A stretch of DNA of 64,000 bases from Trametes villosa (lineage: Eukaryota > Basidiomycota > Agaricomycetes > Polyporales > Polyporaceae): assembly GCA_002964805.2 (NCBI GenBank), contig PUDQ02000143.1, positions 692,001 to 756,000 of the forward strand, given 5' to 3'. Positions within the stretch are counted from its first letter, which is position 1, and each line of letters starts with the position of its first letter. The position numbers and the translations under genes were made by a program. The notes under the pieces are model-generated. The model did not search any database. It was not told where the DNA came from and saw only the letters and a list, made by a program, of their open reading frames with translations. Below are positions 20,733-31,988 of the stretch, one piece after another.

Positions 20733-22520
20733 ATGCCCGCCCTTGACCTGGACGTCCTCGGCTATGTTTGCGACTCAGTAGACGACGTCTGCACGGCCCT
20801 GTCGCTCTCGCTCGTATCCCATGCACTCCGTTCCATAGCGGCTAAGCGTCTGCTCTACATGCAGCCCGTGGTTTTGAAGACGGCTCGATCAATCTGCGCG
20901 TTCCACGCGTTTGTCTATGCCGACCTGGAGTCCCGCCTCCCCTTTATCCGGGCCCTCAATATCGACATCGTCGGCTTCGGTGGCTCGGAAAATGCTCGAA
21001 GAGGAGTCGCGCAATGCCTGGTGGAACTTCTGCAACAGGCCGTCCGCCTCGAGTCTCTTATCCTCCCCCATCCTCGCAACACGTTCGAATGCCTCGGGGA
21101 TCCTAGGATACCGGAGGCCATCATCCGGATGTCCGCTTTGCGCGAGCTCGGATTGATGGAGAACTGCGACGAGATGGAGACGATCATCAAATTCACGCAC
21201 TCTGCGTCCTCACTTCGCGCCCTCCACATCTCGCTATTGACTCTGCCCTCTATCAGTATCTCCGCACTCGACGGCCTTCTACATCATCTTATCCCTACGA
21301 TTGAACTCCTGGATATCGAGGCAGACTCACTGCATGTGGGTGAGATGGGTCTTCAATATCCGGCTCTACGCTCGCTGGTGCTTTCCGGGGGCGGCGGTAT
21401 CATCGGCATTGACCTTCTGTTGTGTAAATTCCCAGCACTAGACAACACGCTTGACCTCGGCTTCCCGGAGCTGGGGGTGCTGAGGCACGACGACGGTGCC
21501 CAGCGGCGTATTCGTGCGTTTAACCGGGCTTACCAGGAACGGGCAGAGCGAGCCTGGGAGGGCCTTGACCGGGTCTACGGGGACGTGGTTGTTGTCTTCA
21601 TGCTCGCCCTAGCATGTCCCGTCCGTTACCTGATGCTCGAGGACGTCAACCACTACACATTCGGCCATGCCCTGGAGGTACTTCATTCAACGCCTCCGAC
21701 ACATCTTGCGTTGACCATCAGACTCTGCTACGGCGCCCACCTCTTGGAGGCCCTGTTTCCCCCTCGTGTCGTCCCCAGGATGACCCACCTAGTGCTTGAG
21801 CTCGAGTATTCCAACTTCAATACGGAACCTGACCATGGCCTCGGCGGCGAGAGCGTCGTCAACATGCGATGGACAGGACTACTTGTGTGTACCGATATCC
21901 CTGACTGCCTGTTTACAAGTTCTCTATGCTAATATCACGACTCTCTCATCCCAGAGAAAGATCAAAAACTGCATGCGGGGGCTGAACCTCACTCACTTCC
22001 ACCTCTTCGTCGATTATAATATTCGGGTAACCACCGAGCCTGCCTACGGACCGTATTCGAGGGAGATCCTTGTTGACATCTCGGATATCGACCACCTGGA
22101 ACTCGCCACAGAACTATTCAATGTCGTCCCGAGTCTGGAATACGTCGTCGTGAGCCTCGGCGGCCAGTTCACAACTGTGACAGAAGCCCCTCACGCTCAC
22201 GGCTTCAACGAGTTCATGGCGAACGATGGGGGGATCGTTCATACTCTGCAGCATCGAAACCGGTGGTTTGCGCGCTCAGCATGGAAGGAGGTGCCACGAA
22301 GCCCGAGACACCCTTTTGCACACAGGCCGGAAGGACTTCGCGACGACGTGGTAGCGCGTTTACTAGTCGATGAAGACTTGATGCTGTCCAATCGCAATAA
22401 AGTCAGTACTTCACTGTCGGATTTCTCATATGTGTAAAGCGCAGATGACGCCGTACAATGTATTCTGACGTGCTTCCAACACAGTTATACCTGGGATATG
22501 ACGATACAACTTTGGCTTAA
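20733..22520 (+). CDS. F-box-like / leucine-rich repeat-type protein (copy B)
   Basis: Three exons (20733-21884, 21955-22401, 22485-22520) encode 544 residues, with both introns in phase 0. The N-terminal LDVLGYVCDSVDDVCTALSL followed by SLVSHALRSIAAKRL resembles a fungal F-box-like motif. The body has irregular leucine-rich repeats. F-box proteins usually recruit substrates to SCF ubiquitin ligases through Skp1. In mushrooms this repertoire is expanded and mostly of unknown target. The third exon of 12 codons, ending LYLGYDDTTLA, is inferred from the equivalent short last exon of copies C and D. Without it the frame would stop at 22437. The first two exons are well supported by homology to A, C and D. 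It is convergent with the small protein gene at 22840. Confidence 0.82.
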
Positions 22521-22839
22521 GGCGACGGCGGGCCCTGGCTTCCACTGGAATGATACTCTGGTGTCACCGACTGGCCGGGGATTCGTTTTTCATGCTGAAA
22601 ATTGTACTGTGAGTGACGTCGCGGTTCTAATCAACTTGCGACTGGGCTAACGGGGTTTTGTAGGCGTCTGCGTGAACTGGTCAGGGCGGAACATAGGTGC
22701 GGGTGACGCATTCATCTTTCAGAAGCAGCCTCGACAATTGGAATATTGTTTACAAACACCGCGAGTATCTCAGTACACATATCTCCGTTCGCCTGAAGAG
22801 AGCGCTCGCTACTTGATGCCTCTGCTGGACTCCCAGCTC
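22521..22839. other. Intergenic between convergent genes
   Basis: The 3' flanks of F-box-like copy B and the small protein gene meet here. I see no further gene. Confidence 0.6.
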
Positions 22840-23088
22840 CTAGGATCGCGAGATGCCGCGCAGGCCGCGGAAAGTGACGGTCGAGTCCACCGGGACGTAT
22901 ATCCCCCCGCGGTCGGTGTCGTTGTCGTTCTTGAACGCGACGAGCTCCCAGCCGTCGCGCTCCCACGACTCGCGCACGCCGGCGGGAACGGTGAACCAGG
23001 CGTCGCTCGCGGACGAGCGCGAGTACTTGGACACGAAGACGTGGCACGGCTCGGAGGTGGCGTTATAGACGATGATGCTGCCGGTCAT
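22840..23088 (-). CDS. Small conserved protein, copy 1 of 3 (unknown function)
   Basis: An intronless coding sequence of 82 residues begins MTGSIIVYNATSEPCHVFVS. I do not recognise the family. Its core (HVFVSKYSRSSASDAWFTV, SWERDGWELVAFKNDNDTDR, GIYVPVDSTV) is shared with the genes at 35006 and 57648, 60-75 percent identical by eye. The alternating hydrophobic/polar pattern suggests an all-beta fold. There is no signal peptide, no membrane helix and only one cysteine, so it is probably cytosolic. A likely 74-bp 5'-UTR intron (23162-23089, GTACGT donor) ends directly at the ATG, as in both paralogues. A TATATAA box lies at 23340-23334. About 0.65 kb upstream is shared with the copy at 57648. 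The C-terminus diverges (RGLRGISRS). Cytolysin-like or lectin-like roles cannot be excluded but have no direct support. Confidence 0.78.
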   Translation of the reverse strand: MTGSIIVYNATSEPCHVFVSKYSRSSASDAWFTVPAGVRESWERDGWELVAFKNDNDTDRGGIYVPVDSTVTFRGLRGISRS

Positions 23089-23333
23089 CTACGAAAGGGC
23101 GCGATGTGTGAGTGATCGAGAGCTGCAGAAATAATCAGGAGATGTACGACTGCTCGACGTACAGCTGCTGGAGAGTTCTGGGGGCCCGGCGTATGGGAGG
23201 GATAGGTTCAGAAGTGTTCGACGCGTCTGTGTGCGCGACGATCAGCGAAGGCCAGCTTGAAGACCGTGAGGTGCCGAACACGTACTGAGTATGAAGATGT
23301 TGAGGCCTGGGGTAACCGCGAACTCACAGCGTG

Positions 23334-23340
23334 TTATATA
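23334..23340 (-). promoter_or_regulatory. TATA box of small protein copy 1
   Basis: TATATAA on the minus strand lies about 250 bp before the ATG. The other two family members have a TATA element at nearly the same distance (about 238 and 243 bp). Confidence 0.6.
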
Positions 23341-23990
23341 ACCTCTACGAGCGTCCCCTCCACGCGAGAGGCCATCCTTCACTTTAGCCGGCCAAGGCCG
23401 AGCAATGTGTCGAGTACCGCAACGCACAGCGCTCTCAGGTTGCCGTCTCCTGACTCAGCACAACGCGTCCGAGCGGAGGGCGAACACCATCGACACGCGC
23501 AAAATGTCCGGAATCCATCGGACCCACCAGGATTCATTCGCGAGCTAAATCCACCGGTCATAGCAATACGCGAGCTAATCGATGCCGTGTCCGGTGCGTC
23601 TTCGCGGATCCACGAGACCAGGGCTGTCCCCACTCCAGCGGATGCTACCTTGAGGATCCTAGGAAGATCCGAGTCAGCGATCTTGAAACCATTCCGTATG
23701 CGGCAGCAACTAGCGGCGCGGGAGGTACTCACCTTCGTCCGGCCTTCGAAGCTAGACGCCAGAAGACCCGCTCGCACCGGACGAAAGCGCTTGGACGCCG
23801 ATCGGAATCGCCGCCGCTTAACGCGCGGCCCATACGGCTGATGCAGTATGGAGAATATGTCGCGGCTGGCGCGTCATACGGCGCGGCGAGGGACATTCGC
23901 TGCGCAGGTAAGCTCGAGTTCACGGAAACAGGGAGTGACATGCGCCGGCGCTACGCCGACGCGCCAACGAGGCGAAGCAACCCACAGCAC
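23340..23990 (-). repeat. Duplicated upstream block of small protein gene, copy at 23 kb
   Basis: About 650 bp upstream of the TATA box match the region 56800-57420 in opposite orientation, with substitutions and small indels. Landmarks present in both include AGACGCCAGAAGACCCGCTC, ACTAGCGGCGCGGG, CAATACGCGAGCT and CGTCTCCTGACTCAG. Reading frames are not kept between the copies, so the block is not an obvious protein gene. A splice-donor-like CGAAG|GTGAG is conserved in both. Confidence 0.8.
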
Positions 23991-24392
23991 TGTAGGTACC
24001 GGTCGCCCCAAGGTATATCTCCCAGACGCTTGACGATCGCAAGCAGTCCACGAAGTCTACAGTTAGCACTGTAAGCATGCGTGGTATGATGCGATACTCA
24101 CTGAAGACGACGATGGCGCCACCTTTGTCGCAAGTCCTTGAAGGTGAACATTCCATCCCACCGTAGATGCATACGGTCTGCTATTCAACATGTCATGACG
24201 AAGCGTGAGGATATTCATGACGGCCAATGGCACTAGCTATGAGACGCAAATTCCGAACTTAGTCGCCGCAAACGACTAGGATATCTTAGCTCCGAGTCTA
24301 TCGCACACCCTAAAGACAGGAGACCGTTGAGTAGTTGTGGGCGTCGCAGGTGAGGCACCTACGGGCCCAACGTATCGGACGCAGCCGTCGCT
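23991..24392. other. Intergenic, downstream of F-box-like copy C
   Basis: This is the 3' flank of copy C. It shares patches with the 3' flank of copy D (around 26880-26926), so it was part of the duplicated unit. No gene is seen. Confidence 0.55.
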
Positions 24393-26125
24393 TTAGGAAG
24401 GATGCCATGGTGCTGTCTCCTCCGCGGTGTACTCGCGGTCCAGCTGCAGGATCTCCTGAGAGGTACCAATACGACGATGTCAGGATCTCAAAGCGTCTCG
24501 AGGTAGGTCAGGTTGAACCAGCTTACCCGGTCATACTCAGACAGGAGCAGGTCTTCCGTTGATATCATCCGCTCCATAACGGCGTCTTCGAGTTGCTCGA
24601 GGCGGCGCCGTGATGCGTCATCTTCGTCTGTCGTCCATGCCGAGGTCGAGTGCCAGCGACCTCGCGTCACCAAGTGATCCCGGTGCTGTGCGTGCCAGAA
24701 CCGGTACTCGCCTCCTGCGGTCAAGATGGCGTTCTGCAAAGACGGCATAGTTTCTGCGATTTCCGCTACGGTTGCGCGGTGATCGAGCTCAATAAGGCCC
24801 TGGACGAGTTCCTTGGAGTAGAAGTGGGGACCACCATCGAGATTCGGGACTATTGTATATTTGATAAATAGGCGGAGGTGAGTGAGCTGAAGCCCTCGGA
24901 AGGAGAACTTGATCTGAGCCTACACGAAGTCCAAGTCAACAGTGTATCGCGGGTGAGACAAAGGCAGGGAGCATACGAGAAGGTCTTCCCAGCGAAAGTG
25001 GTGCGCGAAGTCGCTGGGCACCGTCGGCGGATTTTCTGTGTGCTGCCCGTCGAAATGGCCATATTCGAGGATAAGTGCCAGGTGCGTGAGTCTTGCGACC
25101 CGCTCTTCAGGGAAAAAGCCCTCCATCGTCCAGTGGTGATTGCCGAGGAGGATAGAGAGTTTGAGATGGGTCGGAGGATTGTCGCGCAAGATCTGCGCTG
25201 TTGTAATCTTCGTATCCGCTTCGCATCGCTCGTCCAGCATGATGTGGCGGACGGGACACGTCAGGCGCAGTGCGAACACGTCGTTTGCATCACCGACGAC
25301 CCGGTCCAGCTCAGCCCACGATCCTCCCAGTCTTTGCGCCCGCTGGTTCGAGTCTCGGAGTTGCTGGAGTTGGGGCAAGCCGCCTGGCGCTGAGACTGAG
25401 AGAGCGAGACAGAGCACCTTCAAGGCCGGGAATTTATGCACAAGATGACTGGTGTGCAGAAACTCTGGGTTGATCACAATGTCGAGATAGTGAATGGCTG
25501 GATACTGGATTCCCCCACTGTTGAATGTAAGCGCGGCGTACGTGATCTCTAGATGTCGTACTTTTGGTGCGAGGTGCCCTAGGAATTCGTCAAAGTCGAG
25601 CGCACGAAGAACCCAGCTGAGACGAGAAAGAGTGACGCGGAGCGTCGTAAGAGTGGAGGCCGAGCGTGTGGCTTGGACAATTGTTTCCTGCGCTTCAGAG
25701 GGGTTTAGCAGCGAGAGTTCCCGCAGAGTAGATAGTTGCGCGACTGCTTCCAGTATTCTCCGATCCATCGGATGCTCAGGCGTGGAGCTAGAATGCGACA
25801 TAGTCAGCAACTCTATAGAGGTAGAGCGCTGCAGGATGTCTAGTACACTCTGTACGACTGCTTCGTGGTCATGATCTGCAACCGGGGGGTAATCGAGGTT
25901 CAACGCGCGGAGAAAAGGGAGGCGATGCCCTGGGTCGACAAAGAGGAATTGGTGGAAGGCGCGTATGGAGCGTGCGTCTTTCAGAGAGGCGGGCTGCACG
26001 CAGAGTAATCGCCTCACAGCCATGGCACGAAGAGGGCGGGAGACGAGGGAGAAGGCAAGGACCGTCGGGACATGGTCGATGGAGTCGCAGATAGCCTCGA
26101 GAACATCGTAGAAAAGCTCGTGCAT
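24393..26125 (-). CDS. F-box-like / leucine-rich repeat-type protein (copy C)
   Basis: Three exons on the minus strand (26125-24977, 24919-24527, 24455-24393) encode 534 residues, with both introns in phase 0. The start is MHELFYDVLEAICDSIDHVP, then LAFSLVSRPLRAMAVRRLL (F-box-like), then leucine-rich segments such as VRHLEITYA and PAIHYLDIVI. The last exon encodes EILQLDREYTAEETAPWHPS and is conserved in copy D (DILQLDRQYTAEETAPWHPS). The protein would otherwise end after the unspliced frame at 24488. It is most similar to copy D directly upstream, and the pair forms a tandem duplication with a period of about 2.5 kb. The probable role is a substrate adaptor for ubiquitination, inferred from the N-terminal motif only. 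Confidence 0.85.
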
Positions 26126-26926
26126 GATAGAATCTGTGTACGGCTTTCAGTACATCATTTTGTACGCGTAAAACCTGACGAAAGTATTCACGTTGCTGAT
26201 ACAAGATGAATGGCTTGACTTTAAGACTGAGCTCCTTGCGGTCAATGGTGATGGTCCGAGTGTAAGCGGTGGCGGGCGCTAGAATCTCGTTAGAATCGCA
26301 TTACACTAGGAAGTCTAACAGCGAAACGTCAGCGGCATTCTAACATCAATACGAAGGATAAGAATCTGGGCTTATGGGACTTGAATGGGGGTACACCGGA
26401 GCCAACCAACTCAGTCGCCCACATCCTGCACTCATCAGACCAGCCCGACCCAGAGCCCGACGAAAAGCCACAGCCCGTGATATTTGATCAGGCAAGGATA
26501 CCACTAGGATACCATATGATTCCACCCAACGAGATGTAGGAGGCACAACGTGCACTCCGAGTCACTACAAGTGCGTGTGGTATGAAGCCATACTGATTGT
26601 GTCGTACGAGATAGTTTAGGCAGATGGTGCCGAGAGCTGCCACCTTCATTGCGGGTCAAGATGGACGTTCAAATAGTCGGACATCAGAGACGCGTACGAC
26701 CTGCTATTTCGTGTGTAAAGCTTCAAACATACTGCGACGAAGCGTCGATTATCAGCCTTACGGCGGATACCAGCTTTGGGACTCGTCATCCTGACTCGAA
26801 CCATAGCATCATCCCCGGAAGACGGTACAGCAGCTTCGCCGCACGCCCTTAAAGCAGGAAATCGTGGATTAGCTGTGGAGGCGCAGCGGATGAGGTATCC
26901 ACATAACTGAGGTATCGGACGTGTCT
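26126..26926. other. Intergenic between tandem F-box-like genes C and D
   Basis: This is the upstream region of C and the downstream region of D. It is AT-richer than the coding DNA. The part next to D (about 26880-26926) is similar to the 3' flank of C. No gene is seen. Confidence 0.55.
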
Positions 26927-28660
26927 CTAAGAAGGATGCCATGGGGCGGTCTCCTCCGCCGTATATTGGCGGTCCAGCTGGAGGATATCCTGGAAGGTGC
27001 CAACACTACAAGGTCAGAATTTCAGAGCGGTTAGGTGACCGAGTCGGCTTACGCGGTCCTTCTCAGACAGGAACAGGTCTTCCTCTACTATCATCCGCTC
27101 CATCGCGCCGTCCTCGAGTCTTTCAAGGCGGCGTGGCGATGCTTCACCCGAATCTTCATGTATCGCCCAGGCGGAGGTAGAGTGCCAACGACCTCGCGTT
27201 GCCATGCGTTCCCCGCCCGACGCATGCCAGAACCGGTACTCGCCGCCTGCGGTCAAGAAGATGTTTTTCAGAGAGGGCATGATCGTGGCCAGTTCCGCTG
27301 CGGTTGAGAGGTGGTCGAGGTCGATAAGGTCTTGAACAAAGTCTTTGGAGTAGAAGTGGGAGCCGCCGTGTAGGGTCGGAACGATCGAGTATTGGACGAA
27401 TAGACGGAGGTGCGTGAGTTGAAGCCCTCGGAAGGAGGACTTGATCTGTGCCTATACGTATTTCATGTTAACAAAGGAGCGCAGGGACAATAGAGATCAG
27501 GAGCGTACCAGTAGGTCCCCCCAGCAAAAGTCGTGCACAAAGTCACCATCAGGGCCAGCCGGCGGATTGTCAGTGTGCTCCCCATCGAAGTGGTTGTACA
27601 GGAGGATCAGTACTAGGTGCGTGAGCCTCGGGACCGGCCCTTCTGGAAAGAAGCCTTCCATCGACCAGTCGTTATGGCCGAGGGGGATGAAGAGCTTGAG
27701 GCGGCTTGGCGGGTTGTCGCGCAAGATCCCCGCTGTTGTGACATCCGTATCCACCTCGCCGCGCTCCTCGAGCATGAGGTGGCGCACGGGACACGTCAGC
27801 CCCAGCGCAAAAACGACGGTGGGCTCGCCGAAGACTCGATCCAATTCGCTCCAAGATCCTTCCTGGCTTTGGGTTTTCTGGTTAGAGGCTCGGATTTGGC
27901 GTAGTCCCGACAAGCCGTCTCGTGGCGGGAATGGGAGGTCAATATGGAGCGTCTTCAAGGCTGGAAATTTGTGCACCAGAGGACCGGTGTGCAGGAACTC
28001 TGGGTTTATGGTGATGCGGAGAGTGTGTATCGCTGGGTATTGGAGTCCCCCGCTGCTGAGTGAGATGACCGGGTACGTAGCCTCTAGATGTTGTAGCTTG
28101 GGTGCGAGATGACCTAGGAATGCGTCAAAGCCAAGTACATGAACATCCCAGCCGAGGAAGGCAAGAGTGAGGCGAAGGAACGTAAGGGTGGATACCGAGC
28201 GCGTGGATTTCACAATCATTTCTTCCCCTTCAAGGACGTTCAGCAGCCAGAGTTTTCGCAGGGTAGATAGATGCGCGACCGCCTCAAGCACCCTCGGATC
28301 TATCGGATGCTCTGACGGGGGGCCGGGGCGCGAGATGGTCAACAGCTGTATGGAAGTAGAGCGCTGCAATATGTCCAGTATTTTCTCTGTGGCTGCTTCG
28401 TGATTAGGCTCGGAGACCGGGGGGAAACCGAGGTCCAACGCGCGGAAAAAAGGGAGGCGATGCCCTGGGTCGGCGAAGAGGAATTGGTGGAAAGCCTTTG
28501 TGGTGCGTGAATCGTTGAGAGAGACGGTGCCCATCCGAAGTAGCCGCTTCACGGCCACGACGCGCAGAGCGCGGGAGACGAGGGAGAGGGCGAGGATAGT
28601 CGGGACATGGTCGACGGAGTCACAGATGGCCTCGATAACGTCGTAAAGCAGTTCGTGCAT
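26927..28660 (-). CDS. F-box-like / leucine-rich repeat-type protein (copy D)
   Basis: Three exons (28660-27509, 27451-27053, 26989-26927) encode 537 residues. An ATG 45 bp further upstream (28705) is in frame. 28660 (MHELLYDVIEAICDSVDHVP) is chosen because it aligns with the start of copy C. The F-box-like segment LALSLVSRALRVVAVKRLL is followed by leucine-rich repeats and the conserved PRLTHLVLILLYNHFDGEHT before the first intron. Intron positions and phases equal those of copy C, and both introns are 57-63 bp. There are no disablements. The retained frame in both C and D suggests selection on both copies since duplication. Confidence 0.86.
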
Positions 28661-28972
28661 GGTGGGATCCGGACCTTCATAAGAAGCTTCAGTATACCGG
28701 TTCATACGCGCGAAACCTGATGAAGGAGGCTCGAGTACGGCTTACGATGATGGTGGTCTGAGTGCACGCGTGTGAACCGTGCGCGGGCGCTACGACCAGG
28801 ACGTGAACTCATAGTACAAGGTACCCATGGTCTGTACGTCCGTACGCAAATCTCCTCGGTACACAAACCTCCTCGACCTTGATCAGCGACCGCAGATCAG
28901 TCTCAATTTTCCACGATATCTCAACAAAAGTGATATTCGAACAAGCAAGTATACGATCTTATGTGCAAGACT
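28661..28972. other. Intergenic between F-box-like copy D and MAK5
   Basis: This holds the 5' region of D and the 3' flank of the helicase gene. I see nothing further. Confidence 0.55.
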
Positions 28973-31703
28973 TCACTCGCCACCTATCCCGCCCCACTCC
29001 TCTTCCTCCTCCTTCGCACTAACCCTCGCCGAGGCCTTCGCCATCGCCTTCTGCTTCCGCACCCGCGCGGGGACAAGATCCGTACCCGCCTCTACCTTTC
29101 TGAGCCCGACCATGTTCTCGTGGTCTGCCGGGGCGTATTCGTCAGCGACGGCTCGCACCAAATAGACAGAGGAACGGCACTCACATTCGCCCGTGAGCAA
29201 GTCGTCCGCGATCGAGTGCACGCCAGAGGTTATATACCGCGTCGACACGCCGCGCGCGACGAGCGGCTGCGCGAGCATCGCCTTCAGCTCCGCCTTCATC
29301 GCGGCCGTCTTCGCAGCGCGCGCCTTGCGCTTCTGCTTCGACGGCGCCGCCTCGGCGCCCCCGTCGTCGCTGCACACACCACGTCAGTAGCGCTCCCGGT
29401 GATGCTGGGAAGGTTGACGCGCATACCTGGCGAGGTCGGAGTCGAGCTCGATCTCCATCGCCTCCGCGGCCTCCTTCAGCCAGTTGCGCTCGTGGTTCTC
29501 CTTCTTGATCTTGTGCTGCGCGTTCTCGATCTGACGCGCGAGCTGGATTCGGGCTTTGAGCTTGTCCAGCATGTGCAGCTCCACCGGCATCTCCGCGACC
29601 TCTTCTTCCTCTGCCCGTCGTGTACATGTCAGTCCAGTACGAGGTCGCTAATGGAGGGGGGGACTCACGTCTGTTGAGATTGTGCATGAGCGCACGAACA
29701 AGCTTCCGCTCGTCCGGCGCACACATAAGCAAGCTGAAGCCGCGACGCATCGCACGCGCCGTCCGACCGTTACGATGCACATACGCGTCCGCGGTGCGCG
29801 GCACCTGGTAGTGCACGACGTGGTCGACAGCGGGGACGTCGAGTCCACGCGCCGCAATGTCCGTCGCGAGGAGCACCGCGCCCTTCGTGGACTTGAAGCG
29901 GTCGAGATTCTTCAGGCGCTGGCGCTGCTCGAGCTGCGAGTGCAGTGGGAACGCATGCACGCCGAGCAGCTCGAGGAGCGGCAGCAGGCGCCGGATACCG
30001 TCGATCGCGGAGAGGAACACGAGCGTGCGGCCGGGGTAGCGCAGGAGGAAGTAGTAGAGGTACGCGTCCTTGTCCGTGACGAGGCACTCGATCTTGCTCT
30101 CCGTGAGCGTCGCGACGACGCTGCCGACGGGGCTGATGTCGACGACGACCGGCTCGGTGTCGCGGAAGTCGAGCCGGAGGAGGAGGTCGTCGAGTGTCGA
30201 TGCGGGCTTGTCGTTCTTGCGCCGCCGGCCGTGCGACCGCTTTTTGAGGTTCTTCTGCAGGTCTTTGCTGAGCGTGGCGGAGAACACGAACGTCTGCAGC
30301 TCGCCGGCGCGGACGCCTTCTTTAGTATCCTCCGGCTCGCTTTCCTCGTTCTCAGGTTCAATGGCCTCGTCACTGTATGCGGTGAATAAAGGTAGGAGGA
30401 TACAGGTGATTCAACTCACTCTTGTTTACGCAGCGTGAGACGCAGAATGTTGTCTAGCTCTGCGAAGTGACCAGTTTCAATCATCCTGTCCGCTTCATCG
30501 AGCACAAGGAACCGCAAGTTTTCGATTTGCGTGGCCAACTCATCGTCCTAGAGGCAAAGCCTTTGAGTTGAGCAAGGCTTCATAAGCGCAAGCTAATCCA
30601 GGGGGCGTACCTCCTGGATGATATCCCAAAGTCGACCAGGTGTCGCAACCAATACGTCTACGCCGCGAGAGAGGATGCGTCGCTGCTTCTGCGCAGACAT
30701 GCCACCAACGATCGCTGCCACACTGACCAAGGGCGGGTGTTTGGGCTTGCCATCCTCTGCCTCGGCAGGCTGAGCCTTAGCCTTGCCCTTCCCCTTGCCT
30801 TGCGGCTTCGCTTTGCCTTCAGCGGTGTCCACATCCTCGGTCTCGACCTCCGCGTGTGTAAGACAGGCATTGAGATGCGAGGACACTTGCAGAGCAAGCT
30901 CACGTGTGGGTGTTACGATGAGCGCACGAACCGGACGGCGGGTTTTTGAGTTGGGAATCGGACGCGAGTACGCTTCCGTTAGGAGATGGTGGAGGATGGG
31001 TAGCCCGTATGCCAGTGTTTTACCGGAACCCTGGTGGCCGTTTAGAGCGTATCGCTGTGCACTATACAGGATTGAACACATACCGTCTCGGCGACACCCA
31101 CAACATCCCTGTTGCTCAGTGCCAAGGGCAGACTTTGCGCCTGGATGGGCGTAGGTTCGGTGAACTTCCTGGCATACAGCGAACGCCCGAGTTGTGGGTG
31201 GAGATGGAAGGTGTCCCATGCAGGAAGGAGGGTTTTCGCTACGACGAGTCAGCGTATGCGTCCAAATGCTGAGCTGAGAGGGAAACATACAGTCGAAGGT
31301 GATGGGTTCTGGGAGTGTATCAACATCCAGTTTCTCCACGGATGCCCCAGAGGGTTCTCCAACTTTGTCTTCCTCGTCTGGAATATCATCCTGGTCTCCT
31401 CCAGACCCTCTCACCTACGGCACAATTGTTAACATTGCGTCTGCGGGCTTGATGTCTAACACATACCTTGAAGCGAGCGACCTTTCCTCCCTCTGTCTCT
31501 TCGTAGACAACCTCGACATCGTCAACTTCTTCCAAGTCCAAGAAGCCGTCCAGTCCGGTCCCCATGTCCGCCTCGCGCGGTTTCTGGGTCTGCTTCCACT
31601 GCAGGTCGTCCGCGGTAACATGTTTCGTTTTGGCGCGTTTCGCGATGGAGGAAGAAGATGGCTTCGTCTTCCTTTTAACTCCTGTGTTGTTTGTCGAGGT
31701 CAT
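28973..31703 (-). CDS. MAK5: ATP-dependent RNA helicase MAK5 (DDX24 family)
   Basis: Nine exons on the minus strand encode 762 residues: 31703-31467, 31414-31291, 31238-31084, 31030-30611, 30547-30420, 30372-29669, 29610-29427, 29369-29185, 29124-28973. All phases join and introns are 47-63 bp. The lysine/serine-rich N-terminus leads to DDLQW. Then come the Q-motif region ([20 protein letters not shown]), GSGKT (about 173), PTREL, TPGRLWD, DEAD (about 329), SAT (about 386), ARGLD and HRNGRTAR. After the helicase core, HENMVGL near the C-terminus is typical of Mak5/DDX24. An acidic and basic insert (about 232-262) interrupts the first RecA-like lobe, as is usual in this family. It acts in nucleolar 60S ribosomal subunit assembly. 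It shares a 285-bp divergent promoter with the gene at 31989. Confidence 0.95.
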
Positions 31704-31988
31704 ATTCGCGCAACTGGAGCTGGAGAGTGCTGCGAGGCGCAGGAATGGTCGTCGGTGCGAGCCAAGAGACAATTTCTCGCAAGCGCCCAGCGATCGAGTA
31801 CTCCCGGCCTCGGCGGGCCGTAGCGGCCGTGTACGACGTCAATGGGCGTCAAGCGCGACCGCGACCGCCGCCAGCTCTTGCTTGCCTCCGCCACCACTGG
31901 ACGCGTTAGTGCTGTTGTGTACTCTCCTGAGGCTATCGAGACGTCAGAAAACGGTAGTAAAAGCAGCAAAATACTTTAACTTACAGCA
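31704..31988. promoter_or_regulatory. Divergent promoter between MAK5 and RMD1-like gene
   Basis: Only 285 bp separate two start codons facing away from each other. I see no strong TATA box, which fits constitutive housekeeping expression. Shared regulation is inferred from the spacing alone. Confidence 0.5.

Noticed and set aside
23257..23841. 194-codon frame over the duplicated upstream block
   Set aside because: The homologous block at 56800-57420 has frame-breaking indels and stops, so a shared protein is not supported.
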